Shown here piece by piece: positions 23,017 through 31,593 of a DNA stretch of 64,000 nt. Position numbers and translations under genes: made by a program. The stretch is from positions 806,001-870,000 of the forward strand of contig CAWBIM010000006.1 in assembly GCA_963788935.1 (NCBI GenBank). The letters are read 5' to 3'. The first letter of the stretch is position 1. Each line of letters opens with the position of its first letter. The notes beneath the pieces were generated by a model, which did no database searches, was not told the DNA's origin, and saw nothing but the letters and a program-made list of their open reading frames with translations. Source of the DNA: JAOPZW01 sp963788935. GTDB taxonomy: Bacteria; Actinomycetota; Thermoleophilia; Solirubrobacterales; Solirubrobacteraceae.

Positions 23017-24282
23017 ATGACCGTCCCCGCCCCCGAGCGCACCGTCGAGGCCGCCGACATCGAGCGCGCCCGGCACGCCGTCGCCGACATCGCGCGGCAC
23101 ACGCCGGTCGTGCCGTCGCTGACGGTCAGCCGGCGCGCGGGGACGGAGGTCGTGCTCAAGGCCGAGAACCTGCAGCGGACGGGCTCGTTCAAGATCCGCG
23201 GCGCGCTGAACAAGCTCGCCGCCCTCGGCGAGCGCTGCGCGCGCGGGGTCACCGCCGGGAGCGCGGGCAACCACGCGTGGGCGTGCGCCCAGGCGGCGCA
23301 GGCGCGCGGCGTGCCGTGCGAGGTCTTCATGCCGGTCGAGGCGCCGATCTCGAAGATCGAGGGCTGCCGGGCGCTCGGCGCCGTCGTCCACATGGGCGGC
23401 GGGTCGGTCGACGAGTGCGTCGGGCTCGCGCGCGCCCGCGCCGAGGAGGCGGGCATGGCGTTCGTGCACCCCTTCGACGACCCGGACGTCATCGCCGGCC
23501 AGGGGACGCTCGGCCTCGAGCTGCTCGACGACATCCCCGACCTCGCGAAGATCGTCGTGCCGGTCGGCGGCGGCGGGCTGTCGAGCGGCGTCGCGATCGC
23601 GGTGAAGACGCAGCGCCCGGACGTCGAGGTCGTCGGCGTCCAGGTCGACAGCGTCGCGGCGTTCCCCGACTCGCTGCGCCGCGGCGAGCCGGTCGGGGTC
23701 GACTCGGCCCTGACGATCGCCGACGGCATCGCGGTCAAGCGCCCCGGCGACCTGACCCTCCCGCTCGTCCGCCGGTGGCTCGACGACGTCGTGGTCGTGC
23801 CCGAGGACGACGTCGCCGAGGCGATCGTGCTGTGCATGGAGCGGGCGAAGCTCGTCGTCGAGGGCGCGGGCGCGGTCGGCGTCGCCGCGCTCATCGGCGG
23901 CCAGACGGCCCCGGCGCGCAGCGGCACGACCTGCGTCGTGCTCAGCGGCGGCAACGTCGACGCCGGGCTGCTCGCGACCGTGGCCCGGCGCCACGAGACG
24001 ATGGCCGGCCGCCGCCTCGTCGTCTTCACCCGCGTCCCCGACCGCCCCGGCTCGCTCGCCCGCCTGCTCGTCCTCGTCGGCGACACGGGCGCGAACCTCA
24101 TCCACGTCGAGCACCTGCGCGAGGGCATCGACCTCCACGTGCGCGAGACGGCGGTGCAGCTGACGCTCGAGACGCGCGGCTCCGACCACGCCGACGACGT
24201 CCTCGCGCGCGTGCGCGAGTGCGGCTACGAGCTCGACGTGATGGGCGACGCCGCGGTCAGTTCTTCGGGTCCTTCGGCATGA
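23017..24282 (+). CDS. ilvA: Threonine ammonia-lyase (threonine dehydratase)
   Basis: The 421-residue PLP enzyme turns threonine into 2-oxobutanoate and ammonia. The PLP lysine lies in LQRTGSFKIRGALNKL (about residue 66), the phosphate-binding loop in VPVGGGGLSSG, and SAGNHAWACAQAA binds substrate. The C-terminal ~80 residues (VVFTRVPDRPGSLARLLVLVGDTGANLIHVEH) form a single ACT-like regulatory domain, as in the TdcB/short IlvA class, so allosteric control by an amino acid is expected. It lies 10 bp after ridA. Its last 26 bp overlap the convergent PspC gene. Confidence 0.95.
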   Translation: MTVPAPERTVEAADIERARHAVADIARHTPVVPSLTVSRRAGTEVVLKAENLQRTGSFKIRGALNKLAALGERCARGVTAGSAGNHAWACAQAAQARGVPCEVFMPVEAPISKIEGCRALGAVVHMGGGSVDECVGLARARAEEAGMAFVHPFDDPDVIAGQGTLGLELLDDIPDLAKIVVPVGGGGLSSGVAIAVKTQRPDVEVVGVQVDSVAAFPDSLRRGEPVGVDSALTIADGIAVKRPGDLTLPLVRRWLDDVVVVPEDDVAEAIVLCMERAKLVVEGAGAVGVAALIGGQTAPARSGTTCVVLSGGNVDAGLLATVARRHETMAGRRLVVFTRVPDRPGSLARLLVLVGDTGANLIHVEHLREGIDLHVRETAVQLTLETRGSDHADDVLARVRECGYELDVMGDAAVSSSGPSA

Positions 24283-24451
24283 CGATCCAGAGGCCGATGT
24301 AGACGAGGACCTGGGGCCCCGGGAGCAGGCAGGACGCGACGAACCCGAGCCGCACGAGCCACGTCGACCAGCCGTAGTGGCGCGCGATCCCGGCGCACAC
24401 GCCGGCGATGACGCGGCGGCGGGGGCGGGAGAAGGGCGGTCGGTCGGCCAT
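24257..24451 (-). CDS. PspC-domain small membrane protein
   Basis: This 64-residue PspC domain protein has SRPRRRVIAGVCAGIARHYGWSTWLVRLGFVASCLL, the classical RxxxGVCGGIA-like motif, followed by a second hydrophobic segment LVYIGLWIVMPKD. It is probably inserted in the membrane with an envelope-stress role as in phage-shock systems; no partner gene is adjacent. Its 3' end overlaps the 3' end of ilvA by 26 bp on the other strand. Confidence 0.9.
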   Translation of the reverse strand: MADRPPFSRPRRRVIAGVCAGIARHYGWSTWLVRLGFVASCLLPGPQVLVYIGLWIVMPKDPKN

Positions 24452-24624
24452 CCGGGCATGGTCGTGGGTGGCGGGTCGCGATGCAACGGGTGGGGTGGAC
24501 GGTGGCGGGGCGCGGGGGCGTCCGACGGCTCGGTGATCCCATGCGGCCCCGGGGCACCGCGGTCACGAGTAGGGCCTATGACCCCATTGGTGACCACGGT
24601 GCCGCGCCGGCGGGCCCCGCCCTC

Positions 24625-25371
24625 CTACTCCGGCGTCACATACGCCCCGCTGATCCCGCCGTCCACGAGGAACGTCGACGCGTTCACGTACGAGGACTCG
24701 TCGCTGGCCAGGAACAGCGCGGCCGCCGCGATCTCCTCGGCCCGGGCGAAGCGGCCCATCGGGACGTGGACGAGGCGGCGGGCGGCCGCGGCGGCGTCCT
24801 TGGCGAAGAGCTCCTGCAGGAGCGGGGTGTCGACCGGGCCGGGGCACAGCGCGTTCACGCGCACGCCCTGGCGGGCGAACTGGACGCCGAGCTCGCGCGA
24901 CAGCGAGAGGACCGCGCCCTTCGAGGCGCTGTAGGAGATCTGCGACGTCGCGGCGCCCATCGTCGCGACGAACGACGCGGTGTTGATGACCGACCCGCCG
25001 CCGCCCTCGAGCAGGTGGGGGATGCCGTGCTTGCAGCACAGGAAGACCGACTTCAGGTTCACGTCCTGCACGCGCTGCCAGGCCTCGAGGCCGGTGTCGA
25101 GCACCGAGCCGTCGTCGGTCGGCGAGATGCCCGCGTTGTTGAAGAGGACGTCGACGCGCCCGAGCTCGTCGCGCACGCGGGCGTACATGGCGCGGACCGC
25201 GTCGTCGTCGGTCACGTCGACCTGCAGCGACAGCTCGCCGGGCGCGCCCGGCGCGAGGTCGACGCCCACGACGCGGGCGCCCTCGCGGGCGAACGCCTCC
25301 GCGCTCGCGCCGCCGATCCCGCCCGCCGCCCCCGTGATCACGCACACCTTGCCGTCGAGCCGTCCGGCCAT
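24625..25371 (-). CDS. SDR-family oxidoreductase
   Basis: This 248-residue classical SDR has the cofactor motif TGAAGGIGGASAEAFAREG, DVDVT-type acidic NAD selectivity in VVGVDLAPG, NNAGISP, a catalytic Ser in NTASFVATMG and YSASKGAV (Tyr/Lys). ALCPGPVDTPLL and FLVDGGISGAYV close the protein. An Asp after the second strand favours NAD over NADP. GGGGAGGGC precedes the ATG. It lies 46 bp downstream of the permease gene in the same direction and is probably co-transcribed, suggesting oxidation of the imported compound or its product. Confidence 0.92.
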   Translation of the reverse strand: MAGRLDGKVCVITGAAGGIGGASAEAFAREGARVVGVDLAPGAPGELSLQVDVTDDDAVRAMYARVRDELGRVDVLFNNAGISPTDDGSVLDTGLEAWQRVQDVNLKSVFLCCKHGIPHLLEGGGGSVINTASFVATMGAATSQISYSASKGAVLSLSRELGVQFARQGVRVNALCPGPVDTPLLQELFAKDAAAAARRLVHVPMGRFARAEEIAAAALFLASDESSYVNASTFLVDGGISGAYVTPE

Positions 25372-25417
25372 GCCCTCCCCTTCGTGGTCTTCGTAGACGC
25401 GGCGGGCGCCGCCCGCC

Positions 25418-27031
25418 TCAGCGCGCCGGCGTCGTCGCGGTCCCCGCCGGCGGCTCGGTGGCCTCGTCCTCCTCGAGGATGCCCATCGCGTCGTCGAACT
25501 CGATGTTGCGCACCGGGCCGGTGAACGAGCGCTTCGCCCCGGCGGCCCACCAGATCCCGACCGCGCCGAACAGCACGAGGTTGACGATCGGCGCGTAGTT
25601 CACCGCGGTCCAGTCGAACTCGGAACGGCCGGGCACCCCGGCCGGCGTGAACGGGAGGCTGAAGAAGATCACCATCAGCACCGTCCACACGACCGAGACG
25701 CGGCACATCCAGCGGTACTTGCTGCCGAGGTTCCAGGCGCCGGGCTTGAACGAGTCGCCCGCCCGCAGGCGCAGGTAGATCGGCGTCACGTAGGCGATGT
25801 ACAGGCCGATCGTCGTGATCGAGACGACGGCGAAGAACGCCCACGGCACGCCCGCCGCGTTGCCGGCGAGCGCGGGGAGGGTGATGATCAGCGCCGCGAC
25901 GGCGACGGCGAGGACGGAGAAGGCGGGCACGCGCCGCTTGTCGACCGCGCTCCACAGCCGCCAGCCGGGGATCGCGCGGTCGCGCGAGAACGCGTACCAG
26001 GTGCGCGACGCGCTGGTCAGGCCGGCCATGCCGCAGAAGATCTGGCCGATCGTCGAGATGAGGATCACGAGCTCGGCCCAGCCGGAGCTCATCGCGCTCG
26101 TGAAGACCGAGATCGACGTGCCGCCCGCGTCGTTGATCGCCTTCGTGTCCGAGGCCGCGAACGTGATCGCGAGGAGCACGAACCAGCCGAACAGCGCCGC
26201 GTAGAAGACCGACTGCCACAGGCCGCGCGCGACCTTGATCTCGGCCTCGCGCGTCTCCTCGGCCACGTGCGCCGAGGCGTCGTAGCCGGTCTGGGTGTAC
26301 ATCGTCAGCAGGAACCCGACGGGCAGCACGTACCACCAGAACATGCCGTCGCTGAAGCCCGAGTTGTTGATCGTGTGGCCGAAGACGAAGCGGACGTCCT
26401 GGTGACGGTCCGGGACGAAGATCAGGACCGCGATGATCACCGCGACGCCGATGACGTGGACGAACACCGAGATGTTGTTGAACAGCGCGACGAGGTGCGA
26501 GGAGTAGATGTTCACCGCCGCGTGGAGCGCGAGCACCACGACGAAGACGACGAAGATCTCGCCCAGGGACGCGCCGTCGGCGAAGTTGATCACCCCGATG
26601 TCGAGGCTCCAGAGGTTGAACAGCGCGCTGGCGAAGGTCGCCGCGCCGTAGTCGACCGAGGCGACGACGGCCACGAGGCCGAGCACGTTCGCCCAGCCGG
26701 TGAACCACGACCAGCCGGGCCCGCCGAGCTTCGCCGCCCACCAGTACGGCCCGCCGGCCGTCGGGTACGCCGACGCGAGCTCGGACATGCAGAAGGCGAT
26801 CACGAGGATCAGCCCGCAGATGATCGGCCACGCCCACGAGATCGCGATCGGGCCGCCGTTGTTCCACCCCTGGCCGTAGACGGTGAAGCAGCCCGCCAGG
26901 ACCGAGATGATCGTGAAGGAGATCGCGAAGTTCGAGAACCCGCTCCACGCCCGTGAGAGCTCCTGCTTGTAGCCGAGCTCGGCCAGCTTCTGGGCGTCGC
27001 GGTCCGCGGCCGAACCCTCACCTTGCGCCAT
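25418..27031 (-). CDS. APC-superfamily amino acid/amine permease
   Basis: This 537-residue protein has about 12 membrane helices and the APC hallmarks FSNFAISFTIISVLAGCFT and SELASAYPTAGGPYWWAAKLGG. SASRTWYAFSRDRAIPGW is also visible. It resembles the GabA/choline/ethanolamine-type permeases (ACT family) of actinobacteria. ATG 27031 follows GAAGGGAAGGGC. It is first in an operon with the SDR gene; the next genes on this strand, beyond a short gene on the other strand, are the glutamine-synthetase-like and glycerol genes. Import of an amino acid or polyamine is the likely role; the exact substrate is unknown. Confidence 0.92.
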   Translation of the reverse strand: MAQGEGSAADRDAQKLAELGYKQELSRAWSGFSNFAISFTIISVLAGCFTVYGQGWNNGGPIAISWAWPIICGLILVIAFCMSELASAYPTAGGPYWWAAKLGGPGWSWFTGWANVLGLVAVVASVDYGAATFASALFNLWSLDIGVINFADGASLGEIFVVFVVVLALHAAVNIYSSHLVALFNNISVFVHVIGVAVIIAVLIFVPDRHQDVRFVFGHTINNSGFSDGMFWWYVLPVGFLLTMYTQTGYDASAHVAEETREAEIKVARGLWQSVFYAALFGWFVLLAITFAASDTKAINDAGGTSISVFTSAMSSGWAELVILISTIGQIFCGMAGLTSASRTWYAFSRDRAIPGWRLWSAVDKRRVPAFSVLAVAVAALIITLPALAGNAAGVPWAFFAVVSITTIGLYIAYVTPIYLRLRAGDSFKPGAWNLGSKYRWMCRVSVVWTVLMVIFFSLPFTPAGVPGRSEFDWTAVNYAPIVNLVLFGAVGIWWAAGAKRSFTGPVRNIEFDDAMGILEEDEATEPPAGTATTPAR

Positions 27032-27199
27032 GTGCCCTTCCCTTCGGGTCGTCACGCCCGACCCGCCACTGAACGGCGCGGCGAGCCGGCCAATTCGGGC
27101 TGGCGCGAGCGTACGGACGCTGACAGACGGAATCAACCCGGCGCCGCGGCGGCGGGAGAACGCTTGACCGCCGCCGCCACGAGCGGGTACGACGGGCCC

Positions 27200-27556
27200 A
27201 TGACGACCCCGGGCTCCGACGAGTGGGCAGTGCCCGGCATGGACCCGCAGGCGAGCTTCGACGAGATCGCGAGCCGCCTGCTCGCAGAGCCGGGCACGGA
27301 CGACCACCGGGCCATCCTCAACCCGTGTCTGCGGGTCGACGGGCGGATCTTCGCGATGCTCGTGCGCGAGGAGCTCGTCGTGAAGCTGCCGCCGGAGCGC
27401 TGCGCCGAACTGGTGGCCGAAGGCGCCGCGCGGCCCTTCGACCGCCGCCCCGGAGGCCCCGACCGCGGCTGGGTCACCGTCGACGACCTCGAGGTCGATC
27501 GCTGGCCGGCGCTCGCCGCCGAGGCGCTCGCCTACGTGCGCTCCGCGCCCGTCTGA
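27200..27556 (+). CDS. MmcQ/YjbR-like small protein
   Basis: The 118-residue product looks like the MmcQ/YjbR (TfoX N-terminal-like) fold: FDEIASRLLAEPG near the N-terminus, then CLRVDGRIFAMLVREELVVKLPPERCAELVAEGAARPFDRR, a Gly-rich turn, and WVTVDDLEVDRWPALAAEALAYV. Family members are small cytoplasmic proteins, some with DNA-binding-like folds, and no function is certain. A TACGAC box stands 6 nt before ATG 27200, compatible with a leaderless start. It ends 12 bp before the convergent glutamine-synthetase-like gene. Confidence 0.78.
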   Translation: MTTPGSDEWAVPGMDPQASFDEIASRLLAEPGTDDHRAILNPCLRVDGRIFAMLVREELVVKLPPERCAELVAEGAARPFDRRPGGPDRGWVTVDDLEVDRWPALAAEALAYVRSAPV

Positions 27557-27568
27557 CGCGGCGCGCCG

Positions 27569-28901
27569 TCAGAGACGCTCGAAGCCGCGGAAGCGCTCCC
27601 AGTCGGTGACGGCCGCCTCGAACGCCTCGAGCTCGACCCGCGCGTTGTTGAGGTAGTGGTCGACGACCTCGTCGGTGAACGCCTCCCCGGCGACGCGGCT
27701 GCCCGCGAACAGGTCCGCGGCCTCGCGCAGCGTCGTGGGCACGTGCGGCTTGTCGGAGACGTAGGCGTTGCCCTCGAAGGGCGGCTCGAGCGTCAGCTCG
27801 CGGTCGATGCCGTGCAGGCCGCCGGCGATGAGCGCGGCGAGCGCGAGGTACGGGTTCACGTCGGCGCCCGGGAGGCGGCACTCGATGCGCCGGCTGGCGC
27901 CGTGGCCGACGACCCGGAGCGCGCACGTGCGGTTGTCGAGGCCCCAGGCGACGGCGGTCGGGGCGAAGGAGCCGACGGCGAAGCGCTTGTACGAGTTGAC
28001 GTTCGGCGCGAGCAGCAGGGTCAGCTCGCGGAGGGTGGCGAGCTGGCCGGCGATGAAGCGCTCGAGCAGCGGTCTGGTCGTCCGTGCCGAACAGCGCCGT
28101 GCCGTCCTCCTCGCGCAGCGAGAGGTGGATGTGGCACGAGTTGCCCTCGCGCTCGTCGTACTTCGCCATGTAGGTGATCGCCATGCCCTCCTGGGCGGCG
28201 ATCTCCTTGGCGCCGTTCTTGTAGATGACGTGCTCGTCGGCGGCGCTCAGCGCGGGGCCGTAGCGGAAGTTGATCTCGTGCTGGCCGAAGTTGCACTCGC
28301 CCTTGGAGTTCTCGACCTCCATCTCCGCGTCGGTCATCGCGTTGCGGATGCGGCGGATGAGCGGCTCGACGCGGGCGGTCCCGAGCATCGAGTAGTCGAC
28401 GTTGTAGCGGTTGGCCGGGGTGAGGTTGCGGTAGCCGGCGTCCCACGCCTCCTCGTAGGTGTCGCGGAAGACCATGAACTCGAGCTCGGTGCCGGCGAAC
28501 GCCTCCCAGCCGCGCGCGGCGAGGCGCTCGAGCTGGGTGCGCAGGATCTGGCGCGGCGAGGCGACGACCGGGCGGTGGTCGGCCCAGGCGATGTCGGCCA
28601 GGCACATCGCGGTGCCCTCCTGCCACGGCACGCGGCGCAGGGTCGAGATGTCGGGCCGCATCTCGAAGTCGCCGTAGCCGCGCTCCCACGAGGACATCTC
28701 GTAGCCGTCGACGGTGTTCATGTCGACGTCGACCGCGAGCAGGTAGTTGCAGGCCTCGGCGCCGTGGTGGACCACCTCCTCGAGGAAGTGGCGGGCCGTC
28801 ATCCGCTTGCCCTGCAGGCGGCCCTGCATGTCGGTGAGGACCAGCAGCACCGTGTCGGTGCGTCCGGCCGAGACGTCGGCGCGCAGCTCGTCGAGGGTCA
28901 T
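27569..28901 (-). CDS. Glutamine synthetase-like gamma-glutamyl-amine ligase (one frame break)
   Basis: The protein has 444 residues after repair. It carries the GS catalytic fold (FAGTELEFMVFRDTYEEAWD, CNFGQHEINFRYG, NSCHIHLSLRE, NVNSYKRFAVGSFAPTAVAWGLDNRT, IECRLPGADVNPYLALAALI). It lacks the GSI-alpha N-terminus of the glnA in this window and resembles GlnA3/GlnA4/PuuA-type enzymes that glutamylate polyamines or ethanolamine. The frame changes at about 28070-28071. Restoring one GC yields GTDDQTALLERFIAGQL. It lies 35 bp after the glpB-like gene on the same strand, and an amine permease gene is nearby, which supports amine catabolism; the substrate is inferred. Confidence 0.85.
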
Positions 28902-28936
28902 GGTGCGCGACCGTATCGGCTCGCGCGCGCTCGTCG

Positions 28937-30202
28937 CTAGTCGCGCGCGCCCGCCACGGGCCGGGCACGCACGACGCGCAGCTCGACCGGGCCGCCGCCG
29001 GGGTCGACGTCCGCGGTCCAGGCGGCCGGGAACGCGCTCGACCGCCCCGGCCCCACCCGGCGCAGACGCCCGCGCCACAGCGCGCGGCCGTCCTGGGCGG
29101 CGAGGATCTCGGGCCGCTCGAGGAAGGCGTGCGCGCGCAGGAGGAAGCGGTGGCGCGGCGGGTCGCCGGCGTCCGGCGCGATCGCGTTCGGGGCGATCCA
29201 GTGCAGCGGTTCCGCGCAGCGGACCGGCACGCGCCGGGCGGGCCAGAGCGCCGCGCCGCGCAGGTACGCCGCCGCGCGCTCCCCGGCGTGACGGCCCGCG
29301 AGCGCGGCGACGTCGGCCGCCTCGGCGCCGTGGTCGAGGTTGCCGGCGGCGAACACGCCGAGGCGGTCCGTGCGCAGCGCGGCGTCGACGACCGGGCCGC
29401 GCGTGCCGGGATCGAGTGCGATGCCGCCGAGCACGGCGAGCTCGTGGTCGGGGATCCAGTCGGCGGTGAAGACGACGGTGTCGCACGCGACGCGGTGGGT
29501 CGAGCCGTCGTCGAGGCGGCGCAGCGACACGGCCTCGACACGCTCGCGGCCGTGGATCGCGGTGATCGCGGTGCGGGTGTGCAGCGGCGCCCGGTAGCGC
29601 GCGGCCACGCCGAGCCGGGCGGCCGCGAACGAGGCGTGGCGCGGATGCTCGGTGACGACCGCCACCGTCCGGGCGCCGCCCTCGGCGAGCGTGGCGACGG
29701 CGGAGAAGCTCACGTGCTCGGCACCCACGACGACGGCGCGCGTGCCGACGCGCCGCCCGCCGAGGTGGACGAGTTGCTGCAGCGTGCCCGTCGTCATCAC
29801 GCCGGCCGGCCGGGTGCCGGGCACGAGGCGCGCCGCGCGGGGGCGCTCGCGGCAGCCGGTGGCGAGGACGACGGCCCGCGGCGTGAGCGTCTCGCGGCCG
29901 CCCGGCCCGGTGACCTCGAGCCCGCCGCCCGCGGCCCAGCCGGTCGCCATCGTCTCCGTCCGGATCTCGGCGCCGGCGGCGCGGGCGCGCGCCGCGAGCG
30001 CGCGCGCGTAGTCCGGGCCGCGCAGGACGCGGCGCAGGTCGCGCGCGCCGAAGCCCTGGTGGTCGGCGTGGCGGGGGATGCCGCCCGGCTCGGTCTCGCG
30101 CTCGAGCACCAGCACCGGGCCGACGCCGAGCCCGCCCAGCGCGGTTGCGGCGGCGAGCCCGGCCGGCCCGCCCCCGACGACGATGACGGCGGGCGCGCTC
30201 AC
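28937..30202 (-). CDS. FAD/NAD(P)-dependent oxidoreductase, GlpB-like partner of the glycerol-3-phosphate dehydrogenase
   Basis: The 421-residue flavoprotein begins with the dinucleotide-binding motif VIVVGGGPAGLAAATALGGLG. It has the second motif VLATGCRERPRAARLVPGTRPAG (pyridine nucleotide-disulphide reductase type) and TDRLGVFAAGNLDHGAEAADVAALAGRHAG near the C-terminus. GTG 30202 overlaps the stop of the preceding gene (GTGA). In this position, after glpK and a BFD-domain glycerol-3-phosphate dehydrogenase, it most resembles the second subunit of GlpABC-like or hydrogen-peroxide-independent heteromeric dehydrogenases. Passing electrons from the FAD subunit onward is the inferred role. Confidence 0.85.
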   Translation of the reverse strand: MSAPAVIVVGGGPAGLAAATALGGLGVGPVLVLERETEPGGIPRHADHQGFGARDLRRVLRGPDYARALAARARAAGAEIRTETMATGWAAGGGLEVTGPGGRETLTPRAVVLATGCRERPRAARLVPGTRPAGVMTTGTLQQLVHLGGRRVGTRAVVVGAEHVSFSAVATLAEGGARTVAVVTEHPRHASFAAARLGVAARYRAPLHTRTAITAIHGRERVEAVSLRRLDDGSTHRVACDTVVFTADWIPDHELAVLGGIALDPGTRGPVVDAALRTDRLGVFAAGNLDHGAEAADVAALAGRHAGERAAAYLRGAALWPARRVPVRCAEPLHWIAPNAIAPDAGDPPRHRFLLRAHAFLERPEILAAQDGRALWRGRLRRVGPGRSSAFPAAWTADVDPGGGPVELRVVRARPVAGARD

Positions 30203-31593
30203 GTCGCGCCGCCCTCCTCGAGCAGCTCTTCGACCCGCGCGCCGCAGAAGAACCCCTGGCAGCGGCCCATGAGCGCGCGGGTGCGGCGGCGCAGGCCGTC
30301 GGCGTCCACGGGCGGCACCGGGCTCGCGAGCGCGTCGCGGATCTCGCCGCGGGTCACGCGCTCGCAGAAGCACACGATGCGGCCGTACTCGGGGTCGGCG
30401 GCGATCCGCTCGGCCTGCGCGTACGGGCGGGCGGAGGCCTCGCCGAGGTTCGGCATCCGCAGGCGCGGGAGCTCGTCGTCCGGCCGGGCGACGAGCTCGA
30501 GCCCGGCGGCGCCGAGGCGCTCGACGAGGTGCTCGGCGATCCCCATGGCCCCGGAGAGCCCGGTCGAGCGGATGCCCGCCGCGCAGGCGTAGCCGTCGGC
30601 CGCGTCGACCTCGATGCGGTAGTCGGCGTCCTCGGTCGCCGCCCGCAGCCCGGCGTAGACGGCGGTCACCTCGTGGTCGAGCAGCGCGGGCATGATCCGC
30701 CGCCCCTCGGCTCGCAGCCGCTCGAGGCCGGTCGCCGTCGACCCGGTCGCCGCCTTGTCGGCGATGTCGTCGGCGGTCGGGCCGAGCATGACGTTGCCGA
30801 AGACCGTCGGGGCGATGAGGACGCCCTTGGTCGTCTTCGTCGGCACGGCGAGGACGATGTGGCGCACGAGCGGGCGGGCGAGCTTGTCGAAGACGATGAG
30901 CTCGCCGCGCCGCGGCGTGACCGTGATGCCGTCGCGGCCCGCCATGCGGTGGACCTCGTCGCTGCGCAGGCCGGCGGCGTTGACGAGGAAGCGCGTGCGC
31001 AGCGGCGGGCCGGTCGCGCCCGCGAGCAGGATCTCCCAGCCGCCGTCGCGGTGGACGAGGCCGGTGACGCGCGCGTTGCGGCGCAGCTCGCAGCCCGCGA
31101 GCACGGCCTCGGTGGCGAACGCGATCGGCGGCGTGAACGGGCACACGATCGCCTCGCCCGGGACCTCGAGCGCGCCGCGGGCGCCGGGGCCGAGGTGCGG
31201 CTCGCGCTCGCGCAGCTCGTCGACGTCGACCGCCCGCAGGTCGTCGTGGCCGTTCTCGCGCGCCTGCGCGGCGATCCCCGGGAGCGCGGCGAGCTGCTCG
31301 TCGTCCCAGGCCACGAGCAGCGCCCCGGTCGGCTCGACCGGGATCCCGACGCGGCGGGCGTAGTCGGCGAGCAGCTCGCAGCCGCGGCGCACGAGCCGGG
31401 CCTCGATCGTCCCCGGCTTGGCGTCGAAGCCCGTGTGCAGGAGCGCGGTGTTCGCCTTGCTCGTGCCGGCGCCGACGTCGGGCCCGGCCTCGAGCAGCGT
31501 GACCCGCAGCCGATGGCGCGACAGCGCCCGCGCGATCGCCGTCCCGACGACGCCGCCGCCCACGACGACGACGTCGCGCTCGGGCGCGGTCAT
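30199..31593 (-). CDS. FAD-dependent glycerol-3-phosphate dehydrogenase with C-terminal [2Fe-2S] BFD domain (GlpA-like)
   Basis: This 464-residue DAO-fold enzyme has the FAD motif VVVVGGGVVGTAIARALSRHRL at the N-terminus, TSKANTALLHTGFDAKPGT, and VNAAGLRSDEVHRMAG. The last ~85 residues are a BFD-like iron-sulphur domain with four Cys in IVCFCERVTRGEI and GRCQGFFCGARVEEL. This layout is that of the GlpA subunit, which oxidises sn-glycerol-3-phosphate to dihydroxyacetone phosphate. It overlaps glpK upstream (ATGA) and the GlpB-like gene downstream (GTGA), so the three proteins are made together. Confidence 0.9.
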   Translation of the reverse strand: MTAPERDVVVVGGGVVGTAIARALSRHRLRVTLLEAGPDVGAGTSKANTALLHTGFDAKPGTIEARLVRRGCELLADYARRVGIPVEPTGALLVAWDDEQLAALPGIAAQARENGHDDLRAVDVDELREREPHLGPGARGALEVPGEAIVCPFTPPIAFATEAVLAGCELRRNARVTGLVHRDGGWEILLAGATGPPLRTRFLVNAAGLRSDEVHRMAGRDGITVTPRRGELIVFDKLARPLVRHIVLAVPTKTTKGVLIAPTVFGNVMLGPTADDIADKAATGSTATGLERLRAEGRRIMPALLDHEVTAVYAGLRAATEDADYRIEVDAADGYACAAGIRSTGLSGAMGIAEHLVERLGAAGLELVARPDDELPRLRMPNLGEASARPYAQAERIAADPEYGRIVCFCERVTRGEIRDALASPVPPVDADGLRRRTRALMGRCQGFFCGARVEELLEEGGAT

